DNA from: an uncultured Clostridia bacterium
Lineage (GTDB): Bacteria > Bacillota > Clostridia > Monoglobales > Monoglobaceae
DNA: 64,000 nucleotides
NCBI GenBank assembly: GCA_934454115.1
Contig: CAKSFQ010000009.1
Coordinates: 12,485-76,484 of the forward strand
Direction of reading: 5' to 3'
A program made the position numbers and the translations under genes. The notes under the pieces are model-generated. The model made no database searches, was not told the DNA's origin, and saw only the letters and a program-made list of their open reading frames with translations. Shown in pieces: positions 1 to 8,892 of the stretch (position 1 is its first letter; the number at the start of each line of letters is the position of its first letter).

Positions 1-278
1 CCAATATACTTTGGGCAGAACCAATATCCCTTTTCAATATGGACAAACCGTGGACAAAAGATATAGTCAACACCCTTTTCCATCAGGTTGATGACGTGAC
101 CGTCAAAAATTTTAATCGGCAAGCATATCTCCGGCACGGTCACGGCGATTCCCTTTTGTACCAGGGTTTTGCTGGACTTATCCGAAATCACGACCTCAAA
201 TCCTAAATTTTCAAACAATGACCGCCAAAGCGGATAATAGTACTGAAACAAAAGCGCTCTCGGAATCCCGATTTTCAT
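1..278 (-). CDS. Acyl-CoA dehydratase activase-related protein (DUF2229), N-terminal part
   Basis: The ATG at 278 is preceded by GAGG at a 6-nt spacing and opens a frame that runs off the left edge, so only about 92 residues are present. The protein starts MKIGIPRALLFQYYYPLWRS and continues with VPEICLPIK and FCPRFVHIEKGYWFCPK, the pattern of the DUF2229/COG3580 family related to 2-hydroxyacyl-CoA dehydratase activases. Members of this family often carry cysteines that bind an iron-sulfur cluster; the two FCP motifs seen here fit that. The substrate is not predictable from this fragment. It has its own promoter about 180 nt upstream and is divergent from the serine hydrolase gene. Confidence 0.8.
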   Translation of the reverse strand, partial: MKIGIPRALLFQYYYPLWRSLFENLGFEVVISDKSSKTLVQKGIAVTVPEICLPIKIFDGHVINLMEKGVDYIFCPRFVHIEKGYWFCPKYI

Positions 279-454
279 AGCTTACCTCAACCCCATTTAT
301 TTTGTATCATTGCACGCTGCCACCACGGACAACAACACCGCAAAGTACCGTAAAATCGGCTTTTGCTGTTTCAAAAGCCGCAGGCGCGATCCGTTGTGAC
401 GCCGATCGTGAGTTTCTACCTAAATATAATAATCCATAAAATCCATTAGATTTT
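279..454 (-). promoter_or_regulatory. Long 5' leader with one hairpin upstream of the DUF2229 gene
   Basis: About 170 nt separate the predicted transcription start from the ATG at 278. A perfect 9-bp stem (357-365 with 372-380, 6-nt loop) lies inside it. I recognise no riboswitch class and no gene here. The U-run after the stem is weak, so a terminator is doubtful. Confidence 0.3.
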
Positions 455-484
455 ATTCTAGCACATTTCCTGTTTTTCTGTCAA
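455..484 (-). promoter_or_regulatory. SigA-type promoter for the DUF2229 gene
   Basis: On the minus strand TTGACA (479-484) is followed after 18 nt by TAGAAT (455-460). It points left towards the gene starting at 278. Confidence 0.65.
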
Positions 485-593
485 CACTTAAAGCAAAAAA
501 TTTTTGAAAAAACATCTTCCATTTTTTCTATTTCGGACAAAATTTAAAAAGTGTCTTTTGCGCAAAAAAAATATGCGCGGCCGACCCGTTATC

Positions 594-622
594 TTGACAT
601 TTACAAAAATATCTTGTATAGT
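594..622 (+). promoter_or_regulatory. SigA-type promoter for the serine hydrolase gene
   Basis: TTGACA (594-599), 17-nt spacer, TATAGT (617-622). A perfect 7-bp inverted repeat with a 4-nt loop (642-659, arms GCTTGTT and AACAAGC) sits about 12 nt after the expected start site, where an operator or 5'-end hairpin would act. Confidence 0.75.
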
Positions 623-693
623 TATTGATGGAAATCACAAGGCTTGTTTTTTAACAAGCATGATCAATTAAGTATAGAAAGGATCTTTTATGT

Positions 694-2103
694 ATGATCA
701 ATCAAAGTGAATTATGGATGGACGAAACCGTCTGTGCGGACGCGGTTCTTCGTTTTTTAGACAAGCTCCCTGAGAGTAAAACCGCACTTCATGCTCTGCA
801 AATTTATCGGCACGGCAAGCTGATGCTCTCCATGGCGCCAAAGCCATACTCTGTTTCCGACACCATGCAGCTTTACTCTCTCAGCAAGAGTTTTTCTTCA
901 ACTGCGATCGGCTTTTTGGCCGATGACGGCGTTCTCACCGCAGAGGATCGCGTCATCGACATTTTTAAGAATCAGCTGCCCGCAAGGCTCGGCCGCAATA
1001 TGGAGCATTTAAGGGTCAAGCACCTGCTTTCCATGAACACCGGACATGCCGCCTGCTGTCTGCCCTATATCCGCCGTGCCGCTTCGCCGGTCACCGAATT
1101 TTTAAACACCGACCTGGATTTTATGCCGGGCACGCACTTTACATACAATAATGCAGCTACCTACATGCTGTCGGAAATCGTCACCCACTACACCAAAAAG
1201 ACGATGTTTGACTTTTTGCAGGAACGTCTGTTCTTGCCGCTCGGCATCACCGGCGTCTACTGGGATGTCTTTCCAAGCGGCCGCTCTCAAGGTGCGGTTG
1301 GTCTGCACGCCTCGGTCGAGGATGTCGCAAAGCTTGGCCTTTTATATCTGAATAAGGGTAAATGGAACGGCAAGCAGCTTTTATCCGAAGAATGGGTTGC
1401 CGCAGCCTCCGCACCCCACTCCGACAACAGCGGAAACGGCACCAAGGACTGGGTGGCAGGTTACGGCTATCAGTTCTGGATAAATGCAAGAGAGGGCTAC
1501 CGCGGCGACGGCGCCTTCGGTCAGCTTTCCATGATTTTTCCGGAGCGTGATATGGTCGTTGCCGCCAAGGTATGCAGCGACGATATGCAAACAGAGATCG
1601 ATCTGATCTATGATTTAATGGACGCACTCTGCGATCAGGGAACCAAAACGGAGGCCGATGTTCTGAAAAAACTGGATCAGTATTATCCGATCCCGGACGA
1701 GGCGCCCATGACAGACAGCTTGTTTGATCGCCTCTATCACTGCAACCCGAATATCCTTGGGATTACCTCGCTGGCACTGCACCGTGATGCGGACAGAATT
1801 TCCGTTACCTTCAGCAACGGCAGCCGCCTGCAAACGATGCATTTTGGCATCGGCGCTTATCAAAAGAGTGAAATCACCATCAGGCGCCTAAAGCCCACAC
1901 TGGAGACTTTAGCCGGCACCGATACGCCGGAGACCATCGCATTTGCCGCCGCCGCAGCAGGAAGCAAAGACGGATTTGCGGTATCTCTTTACTATCTGGA
2001 CAATCCGCACTATGAAACATGGGAGTTTTACATGGATAAAGATAACAGCAAGGTTTCGTGGATACGAAACGGTGTAACTCTGGCGGAGGGCTTTTTGAAC
2101 TAA
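694..2103 (+). CDS. Serine hydrolase, beta-lactamase/class C-like (S12 family)
   Basis: The protein has 469 residues, with the S12-type nucleophile motif S62-L-S-K65 and the second-box tyrosine motif Y151-N-N153, followed by a C-terminal region of about 150 residues. Family members are penicillin-recognising hydrolases: esterases, D-amino-acid peptidases or beta-lactamases. No signal peptide or membrane segment is visible, so it is probably cytoplasmic, which argues against a classical beta-lactamase. The start at 694 is preceded by GAAAGGA at 10 nt; an ATG at 690 reaches a stop after six codons. It is a single-gene unit between its own promoter and a bidirectional terminator. The natural substrate is unknown. 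Confidence 0.8.
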   Translation: MINQSELWMDETVCADAVLRFLDKLPESKTALHALQIYRHGKLMLSMAPKPYSVSDTMQLYSLSKSFSSTAIGFLADDGVLTAEDRVIDIFKNQLPARLGRNMEHLRVKHLLSMNTGHAACCLPYIRRAASPVTEFLNTDLDFMPGTHFTYNNAATYMLSEIVTHYTKKTMFDFLQERLFLPLGITGVYWDVFPSGRSQGAVGLHASVEDVAKLGLLYLNKGKWNGKQLLSEEWVAAASAPHSDNSGNGTKDWVAGYGYQFWINAREGYRGDGAFGQLSMIFPERDMVVAAKVCSDDMQTEIDLIYDLMDALCDQGTKTEADVLKKLDQYYPIPDEAPMTDSLFDRLYHCNPNILGITSLALHRDADRISVTFSNGSRLQTMHFGIGAYQKSEITIRRLKPTLETLAGTDTPETIAFAAAAAGSKDGFAVSLYYLDNPHYETWEFYMDKDNSKVSWIRNGVTLAEGFLN

Positions 2104-2116
2104 TTGTCTGCAACGA

Positions 2117-2142
2117 AAAAAGCGGCCATGCGGCCGCTTTTT
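2117..2142. terminator. Bidirectional Rho-independent terminator
   Basis: An 11-bp perfect stem (2117-2127 with 2132-2142) with loop ATGC has an A-run on the left and a T-run on the right. It lies between the converging hydrolase and ftsZ genes and can serve both. Confidence 0.85.
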
Positions 2143-2150
2143 CATTGTTA

Positions 2151-3323
2151 TTATTTATGCCGGTTTCTCAAAAAGACAGGAACATCAATGCCATCGTCCT
2201 CACCGAATTTACTGAAAAGGTTTGATGATGGCACCTTTTCTGCCGAGCGGGATGCCGGCGATGCACTCGGCGATGCGGTTGCGCCACCGCGGTTAAAATT
2301 TCCGCCGTTGCCAAAGCGACCCAAAAAGCTTTCAAAGGAGTTATCCTCTTCCTTATGATCCTGCGGTGCATTGCCCTTAAAGCCGGTTGCAATCACTGTA
2401 ATCTGGATCTCATCGCCCATATTTTCATCAATAATAGCGCCGATGATGATGTTGGCGTCCTTATCCGCAGCCTCTTCTACCAATTCTGCTGCTGTTTTTA
2501 CTTCTAAGATACCCAGGTCACTGCCGCCGGTTACATTCAAGATGACGCCCTTTGCACCCTCGATGGTGGTCTCCAGCAAAGGACTATGTATTGCCTTTTT
2601 CGCAGCCTCCTCCGCACGGGTTTCACCGCTGGCACGGCCGATTCCCATATGCGCAAAGCCGGTATCCTTCATGATGGTTTTAATATCCGCAAAGTCCAGA
2701 CTAATCAGACCGGGACGGGAAATCAAATCAGAAATACCCTGCACCCCTTGACGAAGAATGTCATCCGCCATACGGAACGACTCCATCAGCGGAGTGCGGT
2801 TTTCAGCAACCTCCAGCAGCTTATCGTTGGGGATCACGACCAGGGTATCCACAGCGCCCATCAGATTTTTAATTCCCTCATCGCTGTTTTGCTGACGGGT
2901 CTTTCCCTCAAACCAGAACGGCTTGGTTACAATACCGACCGTCAGCACGCCCATCTCCTTGGCAACCTCTGCCACAATCGGTGCGGCGCCCGTGCCGGTG
3001 CCACCGCCCATGCCGGCCGTTACAAACACCATGTCCGCACCCTTGATCGCCTGTGCAATCTCATCCCGGCTTTCTTCTGCCGCTTTTTTGCCGATTTCCG
3101 GCACGGCGCCGGCGCCCAGGCCCTTCGTAATCTTTTCACCGATCTGAATCTTCTGCGAGGCCGCAGAGAGCGTCAGATCCTGTTTGTCTGTATTGACCGC
3201 AATAAATTCCACGCATTTAACCTGCGCTTCAATCATGCGATTCACCGCATTATTCCCGCCGCCGCCGACACCGACTACCTTAATCTGCGCGGGGTTCACA
3301 TTCTCTGTATCAAACTGAAACAC
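2151..3323 (-). CDS. ftsZ: Cell division protein FtsZ
   Basis: This is the tubulin-like GTPase that polymerises into the division ring. The 390-residue protein shows the nucleotide-binding start [15 protein letters not shown] near residue 16 and the tubulin signature GGGTGTG at 106-112. After a glycine/serine-rich linker it ends with a C-terminal peptide DVPVFLRNR, the usual docking site for FtsA, SepF or ZapA. The length is normal. It is the last gene of the dcw cluster, 145 bp after ftsQ, with its own consensus-like promoter in that gap, so it can be expressed independently of the upstream cell-wall genes. No ftsA precedes it. Confidence 0.98.
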   Translation of the reverse strand: MFQFDTENVNPAQIKVVGVGGGGNNAVNRMIEAQVKCVEFIAVNTDKQDLTLSAASQKIQIGEKITKGLGAGAVPEIGKKAAEESRDEIAQAIKGADMVFVTAGMGGGTGTGAAPIVAEVAKEMGVLTVGIVTKPFWFEGKTRQQNSDEGIKNLMGAVDTLVVIPNDKLLEVAENRTPLMESFRMADDILRQGVQGISDLISRPGLISLDFADIKTIMKDTGFAHMGIGRASGETRAEEAAKKAIHSPLLETTIEGAKGVILNVTGGSDLGILEVKTAAELVEEAADKDANIIIGAIIDENMGDEIQITVIATGFKGNAPQDHKEEDNSFESFLGRFGNGGNFNRGGATASPSASPASRSAEKVPSSNLFSKFGEDDGIDVPVFLRNRHK

Positions 3324-3388
3324 GTTTCTTCCTCCTTATGCTTTCGTCTCTCTCAACCATGCTGCATGATTCTTTTTTCTTGTTATCT

Positions 3389-3416
3389 ATTATACCACAG
3401 ATTTTAATTTTGTAAA
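3389..3416 (-). promoter_or_regulatory. Promoter for ftsZ
   Basis: On the minus strand TTTACA (3411-3416), 16-nt spacer, TATAAT (3389-3394), in the ftsQ-ftsZ gap and about 65 nt ahead of the ftsZ start. Confidence 0.7.
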
Positions 3417-3468
3417 GTTATTTTTCATTATTTTTAAAATAATATTACAATTGTGTTACAAATTGTTC

Positions 3469-4626
3469 TTATTCCCCGGCTTCCGCCGCGGTCGACGCAC
3501 TCGGTTGGCTGCTGCTGTTCGGCTTTTGCGTACTGCCGGAATCCGGCGTACCACTCGGCTTTGGCGACTGACTGGGCTGCGGCGTTTTGGTCGGTGCAAC
3601 CGTCCTAGCCTTTCCGTCCTCCGGCGGTCTGGCATAGATATCCTCGCCGCGGTAATCCAAAATTGCCTCCTCGGACGCTCCGATTCGCTCTTTTACCACC
3701 TTTGCCAGAAAGGCCGCGCGATACTCCATGTTATCAAGACTTCCGAGCTGAATTTGCAGCCTGTTTTCAATCATCAATGTCACATCGTTGATATTGCTCA
3801 CATCCAAAAAGGTGGCGCGCGACAGCAAACCGTTTTGGTTCAGATACCGGAACGTCTCCATCACACGGCTGAGTTTTTCCCGTTCCTTACTGTCTGCGTT
3901 TTTCCCGACCTCCGGCTTTTCAAGCGTCAGCCCCTCGACAATCGGAACATTGTATGGAAGTTCCGCCACCGCATTGCTATCTTCCGCCGCCGCATCGGCG
4001 CTGTTCTGCGCCTTATCTTCTTCGGCATCCGCCGTCTTTGTCTGTGTCGGCTCCGGCGCGTCTGAGGGCTTTGGGGTCGCGGTCGGTTTCGTGCCGTCGC
4101 CGTCATCCTGTTTTTTACTGTCATTGTCTGACGTCTCCTCACCGCCATCCTTCGACGCATCTTTTGACGCATCTTTCGGCGTCTCGACCTTTTTGGGTGT
4201 ATAACGCGCAACCGCCTGCGCAGCCCGTTCGTCCTCGATGGTTTCAATCACTCTGCCGGTCAGATCCAGTACAATCAGTTTTTGATCGTTATGAAGATAT
4301 GCGGCCGGTGTGCGTTCGGTCACTGTGATGCGGATCTTATCCGGAAACACCCGATGAATCCGCACATCCTCGATCATGGGAATGTTTTGGACACGCCGTT
4401 TGATCTTAGGCATTCTCTGCAAAAAAAGATTTCCGCCGATCTTGACCTGTGCCGCCTCTAAAATAGTCTCCTGTTCAATCCTCTGATTGCCCTCGCACCA
4501 GACCGTGCTCACGCGGAAAACGGGTGAGAACAACAGCCCGGCAGCAGCGCCGACAACCACCAGCAAAAGCAATATCAGCAGCGGTCTTGCCCGAAACGTT
4601 TTTTTTGTTTTTCTTTTCTTTCGCAT
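3469..4626 (-). CDS. ftsQ: Cell division protein FtsQ/DivIB with long low-complexity insert and tail
   Basis: This is a bitopic membrane protein of the FtsQ-FtsL-FtsB divisome subcomplex. It has a lysine-rich N-terminus, one membrane helix at about 14-33, and a POTRA domain at about 35-105 (FRVSTVWCEGNQRIEQETIL). Residues about 137-223 are a charged, Lys/Asp/Glu/Thr/Pro-rich segment that interrupts the extracellular beta domain. From about 337 to 385 the protein is Pro/Ser/Thr-rich. DivIB proteins are normally about 260-280 residues; this one has 385. I choose the ATG at 4626 because AGAGG sits 8-9 nt upstream, whereas a GTG at 4635 would overlap the ribosome binding site. Neighbours are murA and ftsZ. 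Confidence 0.9.
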   Translation of the reverse strand: MRKKRKTKKTFRARPLLILLLLVVVGAAAGLLFSPVFRVSTVWCEGNQRIEQETILEAAQVKIGGNLFLQRMPKIKRRVQNIPMIEDVRIHRVFPDKIRITVTERTPAAYLHNDQKLIVLDLTGRVIETIEDERAAQAVARYTPKKVETPKDASKDASKDGGEETSDNDSKKQDDGDGTKPTATPKPSDAPEPTQTKTADAEEDKAQNSADAAAEDSNAVAELPYNVPIVEGLTLEKPEVGKNADSKEREKLSRVMETFRYLNQNGLLSRATFLDVSNINDVTLMIENRLQIQLGSLDNMEYRAAFLAKVVKERIGASEEAILDYRGEDIYARPPEDGKARTVAPTKTPQPSQSPKPSGTPDSGSTQKPNSSSQPSASTAAEAGE

Positions 4627-4673
4627 TTTCGTCACCTCTTTGATAGCTTGTCCATAACCTGATGTTAGTCTGA

Positions 4674-4718
4674 GGGAGAATCATCCGCCGTTTTCCATCG
4701 GCGTTTTGATGATTCCCC
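4674..4718 (-). repeat. Intergenic hairpin between murA and ftsQ
   Basis: An 8-bp outer stem (4678-4685 with 4708-4715) and a 5-bp inner stem (4686-4690 with 4699-4703) are separated by a TTTT bulge, with an 8-nt loop. No T-run follows on the minus strand, so mRNA processing or stability is likelier than termination. Confidence 0.45.
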
Positions 4719-4726
4719 CGGCACGG

Positions 4727-5980
4727 TCACGGTTCCCATGTAACCCTTGCGCCAAGCTCCGTGAGCGCCTTGTCGATCGCCACATAACCGCGCTCAATAT
4801 GTTCTACGCCGCTAAGCGTTGTTTTTCCCTCTGCACTCAAGCCTGCAATGGCAAGCGCAGCGCCGCCGCGCAGATCCGCCGCCTGTACCTTAGCGCCGTG
4901 CAGCCGGCGCACTCCGTTTACAATGGCGTTTGTCCCCTCGATTCTGACATCGGCGCCCATACGCAAAAACTCGCCCACATGCTTAAACCGATTTTCAAAA
5001 ATCGTCTCATTCAATACGGTGCTGCCCCTTGCCTTCAGCACGGCCGCCATAAGCAGTGGCTGCATATCGGTCGGAAATCCCGGATACGGCAAGGTTTTCA
5101 CCAGCGGTACCGCATCGGGCCGCCCATCGGAGATGATGCGGATTTGATCCTCATCCTCCTTAACGTCAACCCCCATATCCCGCAGCACCGCAAGCAGCAT
5201 CAAAAGATGCGCCGGTTCGGTCTTACGCAGCAAAACCTCTCCGCCGCACGCCACCGCCGCACACGCGTAGGTGGCCGCCGCAATCCGATCCGGGATCACG
5301 GTATAGCTGCAGCCATGCAGCTGCGCACTGCCCCGAATCCGAATACAATCAGAACCTGCGCCCCGGATTTCCGCTCCCATACAGTTTAAAAAGTTTTGCA
5401 AATCTACAATTTCCGGTTCTCTGGCCGGGTGAACCAATCGCGTCTCACCGGGAATCCCCGCGCAAAGCAGCATCACATTTTCGGTGGCTCCCACACTCGG
5501 AAACATCAAGGTCACCGTCTGCGGCAGATAACGGCGCAGCAGGCAGCGGATATCGCCGCCGTCCTCCCGCAGTTCAACGCCCAGTCTGCTTAGCGCGCCA
5601 AGATGAATGTCGATGGGTCTTGCCCCCAGCTCACAACCGCCGGGATAGCTGATACAGGCACGCCCGAAACGTCCCAGCATCGCGCCCAAAAACATCACCG
5701 AGGAACGCATTTTCCGCATCAGCTCATCCGGGATGACCGAACGGCTGGCCGCAGTCGGATCAACCACGGCGGTCTCACCGTCGTACTGCACTGTGCACCC
5801 CAGGTTTTCTAAAATTTCAAATGCCGCACGTACATCCAAAAGGTCGGGACAATTGTGAATCTCACACGGCTCACGGCTCAGCAGCGTCGCCGCCAAAATC
5901 GGCAGCACCGAATTTTTCGAGCCCTGCACCGTCAGTTCCCCATGTAACGGCTCCCCGCCGTATAGGTTCAAGCTGCGCAA
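4727..5980 (-). CDS. murA: UDP-N-acetylglucosamine 1-carboxyvinyltransferase MurA
   Basis: MurA transfers enolpyruvate from PEP to UDP-GlcNAc, the first committed step of peptidoglycan synthesis. The 417-residue product has the substrate-binding QGSKNSVLP near the N-terminus, the catalytic loop PGGCELGARPID with the fosfomycin-target cysteine at about residue 116, and usual family length. AGGAGG occupies 5989-5994, so a GTG at 5989 overlaps it and cannot be the start; the TTG at 5980, eight nt downstream, gives the expected N-terminus (MRSLNLYGGEPL). It lies between murG and ftsQ in the cluster. Confidence 0.95.
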   Translation of the reverse strand: MRSLNLYGGEPLHGELTVQGSKNSVLPILAATLLSREPCEIHNCPDLLDVRAAFEILENLGCTVQYDGETAVVDPTAASRSVIPDELMRKMRSSVMFLGAMLGRFGRACISYPGGCELGARPIDIHLGALSRLGVELREDGGDIRCLLRRYLPQTVTLMFPSVGATENVMLLCAGIPGETRLVHPAREPEIVDLQNFLNCMGAEIRGAGSDCIRIRGSAQLHGCSYTVIPDRIAAATYACAAVACGGEVLLRKTEPAHLLMLLAVLRDMGVDVKEDEDQIRIISDGRPDAVPLVKTLPYPGFPTDMQPLLMAAVLKARGSTVLNETIFENRFKHVGEFLRMGADVRIEGTNAIVNGVRRLHGAKVQAADLRGGAALAIAGLSAEGKTTLSGVEHIERGYVAIDKALTELGARVTWEP

Positions 5981-6089
5981 GGTCAGCACCTCCTCACTCT
6001 ACACCCTATCTTATGCAGGGTACGTGCTTTGGTGCCTGACCGCCCGGCCGAAAGCTGCCGGAATTTTGTTTATTGAGACGAGGTATGAT

Positions 6090-7214
6090 CTAATCCTTTT
6101 TCGCCGCATCGGTAATCCGTTTGATTTCCCGGTACAGCTGCTCTAAGGCGTCAATATGTCCCATCTTTTTGGAGCGCTGCTGCATGGTGTGAAGCGCCTC
6201 TTTGTTTTCCGTAAGGCCGCGCACGGCGCAATCGAGCGTCTCCGGCGTGAACGCGCTCTCTAAAATAACGCTTGCGCCGCCGCCGCGCTCAATCGCTCTG
6301 GCGTTATGCTCCTGATGGTTTCCCGTCACGTAGGGTGACGGTACTAAAATTGCCGGTTTTCCGAGTGCGGTCAATTCGCACAGGGTACTCGCCCCGGCAC
6401 GGCAGATCACCAAATCCGCCGCCGCCATAGCGATATCCATATGATAGATATATTCCGATACCGTCACATGCGGCAAACTTTTTAAGTTCACACCGTTTTC
6501 CAAAAACCGTTTTTGTACCGCGTCATACTGGTGCAGCTTTCCGGTACCCATCAGAATTTGATAGTTTCCCTCCTGCGCCGTCTTAGAAATCCAATCCACC
6601 ACAGTACGGTTAAAGTCTCTGGCGCCCAGACTGCCGCCAAAGATCAAAAGAAACGGCCGGCTGTCCAGCCCCAACTGACGCCGCGCAGCAAACGCATCGG
6701 TCTCAAGCAGCGACGCGCGCAGCGGTGTCCCGGTCACAATAACGCGCTTGGGCTTCTTCAGATATCTTTTTGCATCCTCCACGCCAAGCGCAACCACGCT
6801 TGCTTTGCCGGCAAGCAGTCTGGTCGTCACACCGGGAAACGCATTGGATTCATGCACCAGGGTCGGAATATGCCGCATGGCCGCCGCGTACACCACCGGC
6901 CCTGCCACATAACCGCCGGTTCCGATCACGGCGTCCGGCTGAAATTCCTTGATGATCCTTCCGGCGCTGCGCACAGCAAAAGGAATCTCCGCCACGGTTT
7001 TTAGTCCCTGCAGCGACAGCGTTCTTTCAAAGCCGTGAATACGGATATAATCAATGGGATAGCCGCTGCGCGGCACCAGGGCGGTCTCAAGCCCCTCTTT
7101 GGTACCGACAAAGCGAACCTCTGTCCCCGGCTCTCTTTCGCAAAAGTAATTGGCAATGGCAAGCGCCGGATTGATATGTCCCGCCGTGCCGCCGCCGGCA
7201 AATAACAGCCGCAT
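6090..7214 (-). CDS. murG: UDP-GlcNAc:lipid I N-acetylglucosaminyltransferase MurG
   Basis: MurG converts lipid I to lipid II at the inner face of the membrane. The 374-residue GT28 enzyme begins MRLLFAGGGTAGHINPA with the glycine-rich loop, and holds the second glycine-rich motif LLIFGGSLGA and the donor-binding ICRAGASTLCEL region. Two ATGs are possible, at 7220 and 7214; the AGGAAGG box abuts the first and is 6 nt from the second, so I choose 7214. A palindromic repeat element fills the space between this gene and ftsW upstream, so murG message must read through it. Confidence 0.95.
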   Translation of the reverse strand: MRLLFAGGGTAGHINPALAIANYFCEREPGTEVRFVGTKEGLETALVPRSGYPIDYIRIHGFERTLSLQGLKTVAEIPFAVRSAGRIIKEFQPDAVIGTGGYVAGPVVYAAAMRHIPTLVHESNAFPGVTTRLLAGKASVVALGVEDAKRYLKKPKRVIVTGTPLRASLLETDAFAARRQLGLDSRPFLLIFGGSLGARDFNRTVVDWISKTAQEGNYQILMGTGKLHQYDAVQKRFLENGVNLKSLPHVTVSEYIYHMDIAMAAADLVICRAGASTLCELTALGKPAILVPSPYVTGNHQEHNARAIERGGGASVILESAFTPETLDCAVRGLTENKEALHTMQQRSKKMGHIDALEQLYREIKRITDAAKKD

Positions 7215-7230
7215 GCTCATCCTTCCTTTC

Positions 7231-7499
7231 TTAGCCGAAAGTGAGCAATCCGAACCCCGATTTTGGGAATCGGATTTCCGCTTTCGCTACGCTCAATACT
7301 CGGCAATCCGTTAGGATTACCTCCGTTTTTGCTTATGCAGCAACCAAAAATCCGCTCTCTCAAAATTCTACGACCTGAAAAGGATTCAATTTTGAGCAGA
7401 TTTTGGTGCGAAAGATGCAGCAAGGCTCGGCGCCTTGCAAAGATGACAAGCTAAAATATTCCAAAATTACGCCGATTTAGGCGGGTTCGGATTACTAAC
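7231..7499. repeat. 269-bp palindromic intergenic element between ftsW and murG
   Basis: The two ends carry the same motif in opposite orientation: AATCCGAACCC near 7247-7257 and GGGTTCGGATT near 7483-7493, extending to about 30 bp each with mismatches. Inside, CCAAAAATC...CAAAATT (about 7333-7362) faces AATTTTGAGC...GATTTTGG (about 7388-7408), and a GCAAGGC/GCCTTGC stem follows. The element begins 16 bp before the murG start and ends one base before the ftsW stop. It has no convincing open frame. Its end motif recurs at 34533 and 59741. Confidence 0.7.
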
Positions 7500-7500
7500 A

Positions 7501-8781
7501 TCAGGTTAAGCGCACAGGGCGTATCGGATTCGATTTCCGCGTGCCTAAGCCGCTTTCCATCTGTGCCTGTCTGGAGACATTCAGTACAATCCCCATCTCC
7601 GCCATGGTGATACTGAGCGCCGTACTGCCAAAGCTGAAAAACGGTAGCGGCATGCCGGTAACCGGAATCGATGAGGTTACCACAGCAATATTGATGATCG
7701 CCTGAAAGGCAACAATGCCGATAATGCCCGTCACCAAAAGCTTGCCGAACAGATCCGGCGATTTTGACGCGATTTTGATACCGCGGACGATCAGGAACAA
7801 AAACAGGACAATCAAAAGGATTGCGCCGAGAAGACCCAATTCCTCAGCCAGCACCGAAAAAATAAAGTCGTTTTGCGGCTCCGGAAGGGACAGGTATTTT
7901 TGACGGCTTTTACCCAGTCCCACGCCGAACAGTCCGCCGGAGCCGATCGCATAGAGTGACTGCACGATCTGCCATCCGTCGCCCTGCTTGTCAGCAAAGG
8001 GATTCAAAAACGCCGTGATACGAGCCATGCGGTACGGCGCCTTGATAACCAAGGCGGCCGCAGCAAGCACGCCGGGCGCCATGATATAGCCAAAATGCTT
8101 CATGGGCGTTCCGGCAATAAACAACATCAGACACCCCGTCAAAATAATCAGCAAGCTACAGGAAAAGTGCGGTTCCAGCATCAGAAGAACCACCACCACG
8201 CCCAGTACGACAAGGTATGGCAAAAAGCCGTGCCGAAAGCTTCCCAAAAGGTTTCGGTTTTGGGACAAACTGTACGAAAAGAACAAAATCACGGCACATT
8301 TTGCAAGCTCTGACGGCTGAAATCCAAACAGCCAGCGTGTTGCGCCGTTACGGTTGGTACCCACGCCGGGGATAACCACCAGAACCAAAAGGAAGATCGA
8401 ACCGGCCAGCGCTACTGCCGCCCATCTTCCCAGCACATGATAGTCAACCTTGGAAAAAAACCACATCATAACGCCGCCAATCACCACGCCCTTGATCTGG
8501 CTTTTGACAAAATACAGGCTATCGCCGAAGGTGGCGAATGCCTTGGCGCTGCCGGCGCTGAAAAGCATAATAAGACCAAAGGCAAGCAGCAACCCAACCG
8601 CAATCAAAAACGGATAGTCCATATCGCCCTTGGTCATTGGAATCCCGGAAAACATCTGCCGCACACCGCTTCCCGTACCGCGCGGCACAGGCCGGGCATG
8701 TCTTGCCGTATCACGGCGATGGCTGCCGGACGGCTTTTGCTGAAAAGAACGTCGGTTTTGAAAATCATATTGACCCGCCAT
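7501..8781 (-). CDS. ftsW: FtsW/SpoVE-type SEDS lipid II polymerase
   Basis: This SEDS-family glycosyltransferase polymerises lipid II at the septum together with its partner penicillin-binding protein. The 426-residue protein has about 50 basic, mostly cytoplasmic N-terminal residues before the first membrane helix (FLIAVGLLLAFGLIMLFSAG), then about ten helices. It keeps the loops GFQPSELAK, PEPQNDFIFSVLAEELG and the late GMPLPFFSFGSTAL. The ATG at 8781 has AGGGGG upstream at about 7 nt. It follows mraY with a 111-bp gap where murD stands in many relatives. SpoVE, the sporulation paralogue, cannot be separated from FtsW by sequence alone. Confidence 0.93.
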   Translation of the reverse strand: MAGQYDFQNRRSFQQKPSGSHRRDTARHARPVPRGTGSGVRQMFSGIPMTKGDMDYPFLIAVGLLLAFGLIMLFSAGSAKAFATFGDSLYFVKSQIKGVVIGGVMMWFFSKVDYHVLGRWAAVALAGSIFLLVLVVIPGVGTNRNGATRWLFGFQPSELAKCAVILFFSYSLSQNRNLLGSFRHGFLPYLVVLGVVVVLLMLEPHFSCSLLIILTGCLMLFIAGTPMKHFGYIMAPGVLAAAALVIKAPYRMARITAFLNPFADKQGDGWQIVQSLYAIGSGGLFGVGLGKSRQKYLSLPEPQNDFIFSVLAEELGLLGAILLIVLFLFLIVRGIKIASKSPDLFGKLLVTGIIGIVAFQAIINIAVVTSSIPVTGMPLPFFSFGSTALSITMAEMGIVLNVSRQAQMESGLGTRKSNPIRPVRLT

Positions 8782-8892
8782 GCTGTTTCCCCCTTATTTT
8801 CACCTTTCTTATATCCGAACAAGTCCATAAACCGATTGAGCGCGACCGATTTGCACTCTCCTGTGCCAAAACGCTTGTTTATACGAAAGCCC

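Noticed and set aside
694..2103. Classical secreted beta-lactamase (resistance gene)
   Set aside because: The catalytic motifs fit the S12 family, but there is no signal peptide, and the C-terminal region differs from true class C enzymes; a resistance role is not supported.
2586..3407. A 273-codon plus-strand frame opposite ftsZ
   Set aside because: Antisense to a certain gene, with no family pattern or start signals.
4727..5989. GTG at 5989 as start of murA
   Set aside because: The G of this codon is the last base of the AGGAGG ribosome binding site, so it cannot be used; the TTG at 5980 is well spaced.
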